Positions 58,607 through 64,000 of a DNA stretch of 64,000 nucleotides are shown piece after piece. The DNA comes from Casuarina equisetifolia. Taxonomy: Eukaryota; Streptophyta; Magnoliopsida; Fagales; Casuarinaceae. How positions within the stretch are numbered: position 1 is the stretch's first letter; the number at the start of each line of letters is the position of its first letter. The notes under the pieces are model-generated. The model worked only from the letters and a program-made list of their open reading frames with translations, was not told where the DNA came from and did not search any database. A program made the translations under genes and the position numbers. Where the stretch lies: positions 14,555,931 to 14,619,930 of the forward strand of contig CM052357.1 in NCBI GenBank assembly GCA_028551475.1, written 5' to 3'.

Positions 58607-59927
58607 ATTACCCTTCAATTAGGGCAATTAGCTTGAAGGTGGCCAACTCCTTGGCACTTATAACATCTAGCTTGGGGTTGTTTACTTTTGGAAGCAGTGG
58701 CTTGAGAACCCTCACTATGTTTGGCCTCCATGTTTTTAAGCTTGTCCAATTCCTTAGGAACCTGACTAGAAGAACCATATCTAGTACTACTTGAGGCAAC
58801 CTTCTAGACATAATCTCCTTTGTTGAAATACTTGGCTTTGAGGCGGATCTTTGCTTCTCAACCTTGATAGCCAGCTTGTAGACATCATCAAGAGAGCAAT
58901 AAGGTTGCAAATCAACCATTTGGACAATATCTGGATTTAAGCCTCTAAGAAATCAATCAATGGACTGCTCTATTGGTTCAGGAACATCACATTGGATCAT
59001 CAACTTCTCAAATTCTTTGATGTATTCTCCAACATTTCTTTTCTCTTGCTTGAAAATGTGCAACTTGTGATAGAGTTCTTGTTTGTATTCTCTAAGAACA
59101 AATCGCCTAATTAAGAGTCTCTTGAGCTTTTCCTAGGTTCTAACTTTACTTCGCCCATCTATTTCCCTGAGCTTTCTTGTATTGTCCCACCACAAAGAAG
59201 CATAATCCTTAAGTTTAAGAATAGCTACCTTGCATTTTTTCTCCTCGTTGTAGTTCTTGTATTCAAAGATTCTCTCCATAGTGCAAACCCAATTAAGAAA
59301 ATCATTTGGGTTCAAACTACCATCAAATTCAGGAAAGTCTATACGAAGGCTTCGATCATCTTCTTTTGGTCTCCCCCTTCTTCTGCTTCTAGTATCTTCA
59401 TCAATAGAATCAACATCAGATTCAGCATCAACATGAGGTTGTAGTGGTTGATATGTTAGGGTTGTATAAGGTGGTGGTAAAGTTGAGGCTAGAGTGGTCT
59501 AAATTGTTGGTAACGAAGGGCATATGGTCCTAGTCTTCTTGGTAAAAAGGTTTGGGTTGATGGTTAGGTGAGTACTAGTTGAGGAATGGACATTTGTATC
59601 TGTTATAGATACTTAGGGTGGTGGTAAGGTTGTTTGGAAAGGCAGGTGCATTGTGTGTGGTGGTAGTGGAGTAGAATGGGGTGCCTGAGTTGTTTAAGGT
59701 GGTAAGCACTTCTGAATTAAGAGTTTAAGCTCTTAGAAATCAGCCCTCATCTTCTCGATTTCACTCTTCTGCACTATATGGATAGCTAGCCATGGTGGAG
59801 TGGGTGAAGATGAATGAGAAGAACCCTTTCCTTCTTGAGACATGGTGATGCTATCAAACAACAAATTGATGAGATGAACAAATCTATTAGAACAGCTCAC
59901 TCACCAAAACCTGGCTCTGATACCACT
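58607..59927 (-). pseudogene. GypJ gag (chromovirus-like), truncated after the knuckle
   Basis: The minus-strand frame begins near 59842 (MSQEGKGSSHSSSPTPPW). It passes a serine/threonine/proline-rich linker with stops, an acidic-basic SRRRGRPKEDDRSLRID, then the gypsy gag domain (PEFDGSLNPNDFLNWVCTMERIF, KVAILKLKDYASLWWDNTRK, KRLLIRRFV, FKQEKRNVGEYIKEFE). It ends in the knuckle CYKCQGVGHLQANC at 58665-58624, one frame off the upstream part. The domain layout matches TRG gag closely, but GypJ keeps the knuckle TRG lacks. A primer site (TGGTATCAGAGCC on minus, 59913-59925) precedes it. Confidence 0.85.
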
Positions 59928-60649
59928 TGATGTGTTTCGTGATAGGCAATTGAGTGAGCTTTGGATCTTAGAAAGATTGAAATGAACTAGTAACAAGAAA
60001 ATTCAAAATATAAAGGGCTGGAAAGGTAAAAAAAATTAAAGTACTGAAATGTAAAGACAGCAATTGAAGTGCAGGAATTAAAATAACTGGAATGTAAAAG
60101 GTTGGAAAATAAAAGCATGAAATTTAAAGGCAAAGTTTAAAGAAAACAAAATTCAATAACTTTTTCAATCTCAAAGTTTTGCTTACAACTGAAATAACAA
60201 TGTCTTTAAATAGACAACTAAACCTAATGGTAGAACAATTAGGAATACTCAAAACCTAAGTTTGATAGGTTTAAGGAAAATAAAAACTAACAAAATTAAG
60301 ATCTTAAACAAATCAGGTATAGGATCCTAACAAATTAAGGACCTTAAAATAATAAGAATTCTAACAGGAATAGAAACTCTAGATAATATGAATCCTGATA
60401 AGAATGGAAACTCCAGATAGTACGAATCCTGACAGGAATGGAAACTCCAGATAGGATGAATCTTAATAGGAATGGAAACTCCAGATAGTACGAATCCTAA
60501 CAGGAATGGAAATTCTAGATAAGTCAAACTTTTTCTATATAGGCTTGGATCCAACGAATTACATTGTAGCCTCAATTTTTTATCACAAGAATCAACAAAA
60601 CTGAGCTTTCTCTTTCTCATTACCTTGGCCTTTGGGCTTGCCCACATTA
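59928..60649 (-). mobile_element. GypJ 5' LTR, truncated
   Basis: On minus the LTR ends at 59928 (CACATCA, then the primer site). It runs to about 60649, where CopB-type pol begins. A unit of about 36 bp (AATCCTGACAGGAATGGAAACTCCAGATAGNA-like) is repeated four to five times at 60350-60520. Its general plan (short repeats, TATA-like AAATAGACAACTAAACC, CCTTGGCC block) resembles the TRG LTR, so the two are related. The LTR start is missing. Confidence 0.75.
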
Positions 60650-62434
60650 AGAACTCTAGTTGTTGAAGAATCTATTCATGTACAATTTAAAGATGACTTT
60701 GATCTGAACTCTTTTGAACAAGAATTGAATGAAAAGAATGTATCTGTTGAGGGGGAGTTAGACTCAAGAGATTTGTCTTTTCCTAGAGTAAGAAATGAAG
60801 TAGATCAACAACATATCCTAGGAAATTCTATGAATAGAGTTAGTACAAGGTCTAGATATCACAATACATGTGAACATTAAGCCTTCTTATCTTAAGTAGA
60901 GCGAAAAAAAGTAAATGAGGCTCTTGAAGATGAAAGTTGGTTTCTTACTATGCAGGATGAACTAAATCAGTTTAAAAGAAGCAAAGTTTGGAAGTTGATT
61001 CCAAGACCACAAAACCATTCAGTAATAGGAACAAAATGGGTGTTTCAAAATAAATTGAATGAGAATGGGACAATCACCATAAACAAAGCTAGATTAATTA
61101 CACAAGGATATAGCCAAGAAGAAGGAATTGATTGTGATGAGACATTTACACCCGTAGCTAGATTAGAAACCATCCGAATGTTGCTTGCTTTTACTTGCTA
61201 CATGAACTTTACATTGTTCCAAATGGATGTAAAGAGTGCCTTCTTAAATGGTGTTGTGAAAAAGGAAGTTTAATGTTGAACAACCACCCGGATTTGAAGA
61301 TCCCATATATCCAGATCATGTATTCAAGCTTTCCAAAGCTTTATATGGTTTGAAACATGCCCCATGGGCTTGGTATGACAAGTTGAGTACCTTCCTAGTC
61401 AGTACAAACTTTAGAAAAGGCAAAGTAAACAATACTTTGTTTGTTAAGACACAAGGGAAAGACATTTTGATTGTTCAAATCTATGTTGATGATATTGTGT
61501 TTGGTTCTATAAATTCTGCTATGTGTGAACAATTTGCAAATTCTATGAAACATGAATTTGAAATGAGTATGATGGGTAAATTAAACTATTTTCTTGGCCT
61601 ACAAATTAAACAAACATCTAAAGGAATTTTCATAAGTCAAACCAAATATACAAAGGAGTTGCTTAAGAAATACAATATGCATGATTCTAAACCAATAAAC
61701 ACTCTTATAAGCACATCTACATCTTTGTCACATGATGGTATTGGAGTTAGTGTTGATTCTAAGATGTATAAAGGCATGATTGGTTTCTTACTATATCTAA
61801 CTACTTATCGGCCAGACATCATGTTGAGTGTTTGTTTATGTGCAAGATTTCAATTTAATCCTAAAGAACAACATCTAAAAGCTGTCAAAAGAATCTTTCA
61901 ATACTTAAAGGATACAATTACATTAGGAATTTGGTACTCTAGAGACACTATGTTTGATTTACATACATTTAGTGATTCTGACTATTCTGGTTATAAAGTA
62001 GATAGAAAAAGTACAAGTGGTACATGTCAATTTTTAGGACACATGTTGGTTTCTTGGCATTCCAAGAAACAAAACAGTATTGCTCTTTCTTTCATTAAGG
62101 CAGAATACATAGCTACAGCTAGTTGTTGTGCTCAGGTTCTATGGATGAAACAGTAATTAGAAGACTATGGTATCTTTTCCATTAAGATTCCAGTGAAATG
62201 TGATAATACTAGTACTATAAATTTAACTAAAAATCCAATCTAGCACTCTAAAACCAAGCATATAGAAATCAAACATTACTTTATTCGAGATCATGTTGAA
62301 GAATCTAATATTTCCATTAAGTTTGCTCGGACTGACCAGCAACTTGCTGATATTTTTACAAAACCATTGGATACTAATACATTCTCCACTCTCCGAAGAG
62401 AGCTTGGTATGTGTCTAATTGATGACATTGCTTA
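60650..62434 (+). pseudogene. CopB-type RT and RNase H (element K), lightly damaged
   Basis: It starts at RTLVVEESIHVQFKDDF, just after the integrase, so integrase and everything 5' of it is missing. RT: GTKWVFQNKLNENGTI, ITQGYSQEEGIDCDETFTP, FQMDVKSAFLNGVV, one extra A near 61270 shifting the frame, then AWYDKL. The catalytic block YVDDIVFGS near 61486 is intact. 61350-62156 is open over 268 codons, through YFLGLQIKQTSKGIFISQT, SWHSKKQNSIALS to LWMKQ. RNase H continues past a stop at 62154 to ADIFTKPLD and RRELGMCLIDDIA. It is the best-kept RT here. Confidence 0.88.
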
Positions 62435-62959
62435 AACTGGTTGCATAAATTTTTTTTTGCTACACTCTGCCTGTATGTTTTCTATATGGTTCCTATCTTG
62501 AGGGGGAGCACTGTAATCACATTCGGTATAAGGTCATATCTCTTTTCTTATGTTACCACCCTCTATTCCTACATGTTATACTCATGTACTTCATTTTTAT
62601 CCACTTTCCTCTACTATCTTTTAGTATAATCTTTTTGCTAATGTCAAAAAGGGGGAAAGAGTACATAGTTATAGCACATGTATATTTCATTTTTGACTTT
62701 TAGTGCAGAATGTGGGATAAATTCTCTTACACCTAAGATACTTGTGTATGAGATACTTATGTGAAATATTGTGTGAACATGAACATGCTTGCTATGATGC
62801 ATATTTGTGTGAATGTGGATAGACTTACTATGATAAACATATGATGTTTGCTAAAGATGATTACTATGATAAATATTTGTGAACATGTGATGTGTGATGA
62901 CATGTGCTGGTTGGTTGGATTAACTATGAAAATTTTGTCATAATCAAAAAGGGAGAGAT
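62435..62959 (+). other. 3' untranslated part and polypurine tract of K
   Basis: AT-rich, with TTGAGGGGGAGCACT (62498), CAAAAAGGGGGAAAGAG (62646), and the polypurine tract CAAAAAGGGAGAGA at 62945-62958 right before the LTR. No convincing extra gene is seen. Confidence 0.8.
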
Positions 62960-63770
62960 TGTTGAAAATCATGTGTTTATATGTTTTGTTGAGAAAAATT
63001 TTATTATGAATATATGAGTTTGTGTGCATATATTAAATACCAAAAGAAGTAAAAGGTGTGTAAATTATAATTATAATATCAATTAATGATATTATAAGGT
63101 AGTCAATTTCTTACATTCCACTATCAAACATTAAATATGGAGTGAAATGAATTATTTTATATGTGATTTAATTAGTAAAATAATTCATATTAGTGCTTAT
63201 AATAAAAGAATGTGATATTTGAAAACTATGTGCTTATAGATACATTTGAAGGATAAAGGTCTTCTATTTATTCAAGTTAAATATGAGAGAAAATATATCA
63301 TTATTGGACCGAGTACCCATTGGATTGATGCTAGACTGAGTACCCATTGGATTGATGTTGGAGCAACCATCTATGCTAGATCGATTGTTGGACCAATTAA
63401 TATACTGGACAGCCTGTGAAGTTGAAGCCTACAAAACTTAGCCCCAGCGCATATCACTTAAGTGAAACGTGGCCGTTTCACTTTGATAAGAGGGTAAGCT
63501 CTTACATCGAACAAGTTGAAGCCCTAGCCACATACCTGATCAAAGCCATCCTCCTTCTTCTATTTCTCTTAACTACCGACTCTCCAACAGGAAGAAGAAT
63601 GAAGCAATGGATTGTCAGAATGACTCTTTGCTGCAAAAATTATCATCTCTACTGCTGTATTATGTCTCTTCTATCAAGTCTCAACAGTAGAATATCAAAC
63701 AGGTTTGAACCAAAACCTTAAAGTGTTCAAGGTTTGATAATCTACTATAAAAGGAGCTTTGGGTGAATGA
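62960..63770 (+). mobile_element. 3' LTR of K (CopB), cut by a CopA element
   Basis: It starts TGTTGAAAATCATGTG, carries the inverted repeat (63072-63096) and the TATAAAA box (63746-63752), and stops at GGGTGAATGA where CopA sequence begins. Two copies of a 28-30 bp unit (GACNGAGTACCCATTGGATTGATG) lie at 63309-63366. Confidence 0.88.
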
Positions 63771-64000
63771 AGTTGGATTTTATGGCTTAACAAGAAGGGG
63801 GGGTTGAATTGTTCTTGTCTCGAAACTATTGCTTTTGTTTTAAAAAAAATCAATCAATTAATTTAACAATTTATATGATAATAAGAAGGCAAACATAATT
63901 ATTTAAGCAAGTAGAGAGTAAGAGAATCAACACCCAAATTACCATGGTGGTTTGGCACTCTATCTTAGAGTCCTACGTCCACCCTCTTCTCCTTTAATCC
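63771..64000 (-). mobile_element. CopA LTR, running off the window
   Basis: AGTTGGATTTTATGGCTTAAC (first base changed) through CTTAGAGTCCTACGTCCACC matches the plus-strand start of the CopA LTRs at 46014 and 9542. It is the outer end of a CopA element or solo LTR on minus that inserted into K's LTR. Confidence 0.88.

Noticed and set aside
60632..60880. Frame beginning MGLPTLRTLVV as a start for element K protein
   Set aside because: The first residues come from the GypJ LTR. The copia part has no start codon of its own and is an internal polyprotein segment.
1..64000. Host protein-coding genes, rRNA, nuclear tRNA genes and CRISPR arrays
   Set aside because: None is supported. All long frames trace to retroelements or plastid DNA, and the direct repeats are LTRs or minisatellites without spacer structure.

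Overview
This window is plant nuclear DNA made almost entirely of LTR retrotransposons, nested inside each other and mostly decayed. It is AT-rich, carries both Ty1/copia and Ty3/gypsy elements, and has one stretch of plastid DNA (trnK exon 1, rps16 exon 2 and most of the rps16 intron). That points to a flowering plant; I cannot name the species. I see no host protein-coding gene. The labels below are mine: CopA (copia, LTR about 1.6 kb, starts TGTTGGAAAATAG), CopB (copia, LTR about 1.45-1.5 kb, starts TGTTGAAAATC), TRG (small gag-only LTR element, LTR about 762 bp, TGATGCG...CGCATCA), GypAth (Ty3/gypsy of Athila/Tat type) and GypJ (chromovirus-like gag fragment).

Layout. 1-748 is a CopB LTR (minus). 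749-1396 is a CopB gag start and primer-binding site (minus), belonging to element L. L's 5' LTR runs from 1397 to 31768 but is split by two insertions. The first is a three-LTR TRG composite (1602-8362, TSD CTTCT), which itself holds an inverted TRG copy F (2437-5327, TSD CAATT). The second is CopA element C (9542-31700, minus, TSD AACAT/AATAT). Inside C lie a 5'-half CopA element D (10276-15123, plus), a solo TRG LTR (17458-18206, TSD ATGTC) and a CopB solo LTR M (20629-30190). M is split by a full-length CopA element A (20766-28779, TSD CATAT). 31769-33916 is an old copia relic. 33917-43480 is a decayed GypAth element with a TRG fragment P (35328-36557) in its 5' LTR. 43820-45930 is plastid DNA. 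46014-47633 and 48383-50016 are CopA solo LTRs. 50866-54006 is an inverted GypAth LTR split by a solo LTR of another family (51412-53053, TSD CACTT). 54007-63770 is a chimeric tandem of two CopB-type pol regions (I and K) around a shared LTR, with a GypJ fragment inserted. 63771-64000 begins another CopA element.

How the parts relate. The CopA/CopB proteins look like a copia line of SIRE/Maximus type: large gag with a CCHC knuckle, then protease, integrase, RT and RNase H. Every pol copy carries stops or frameshifts, and two RT copies have lost an aspartate of the YVDD motif. The most intact protein is the 480-codon TRG reading frame of F. It has a gypsy-type gag domain and a tail resembling the end of chromovirus Pol that reads into the 3' LTR, with no protease, RT or integrase. 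TRG is therefore best read as a non-autonomous gag-bearing family mobilised by an autonomous gypsy relative.
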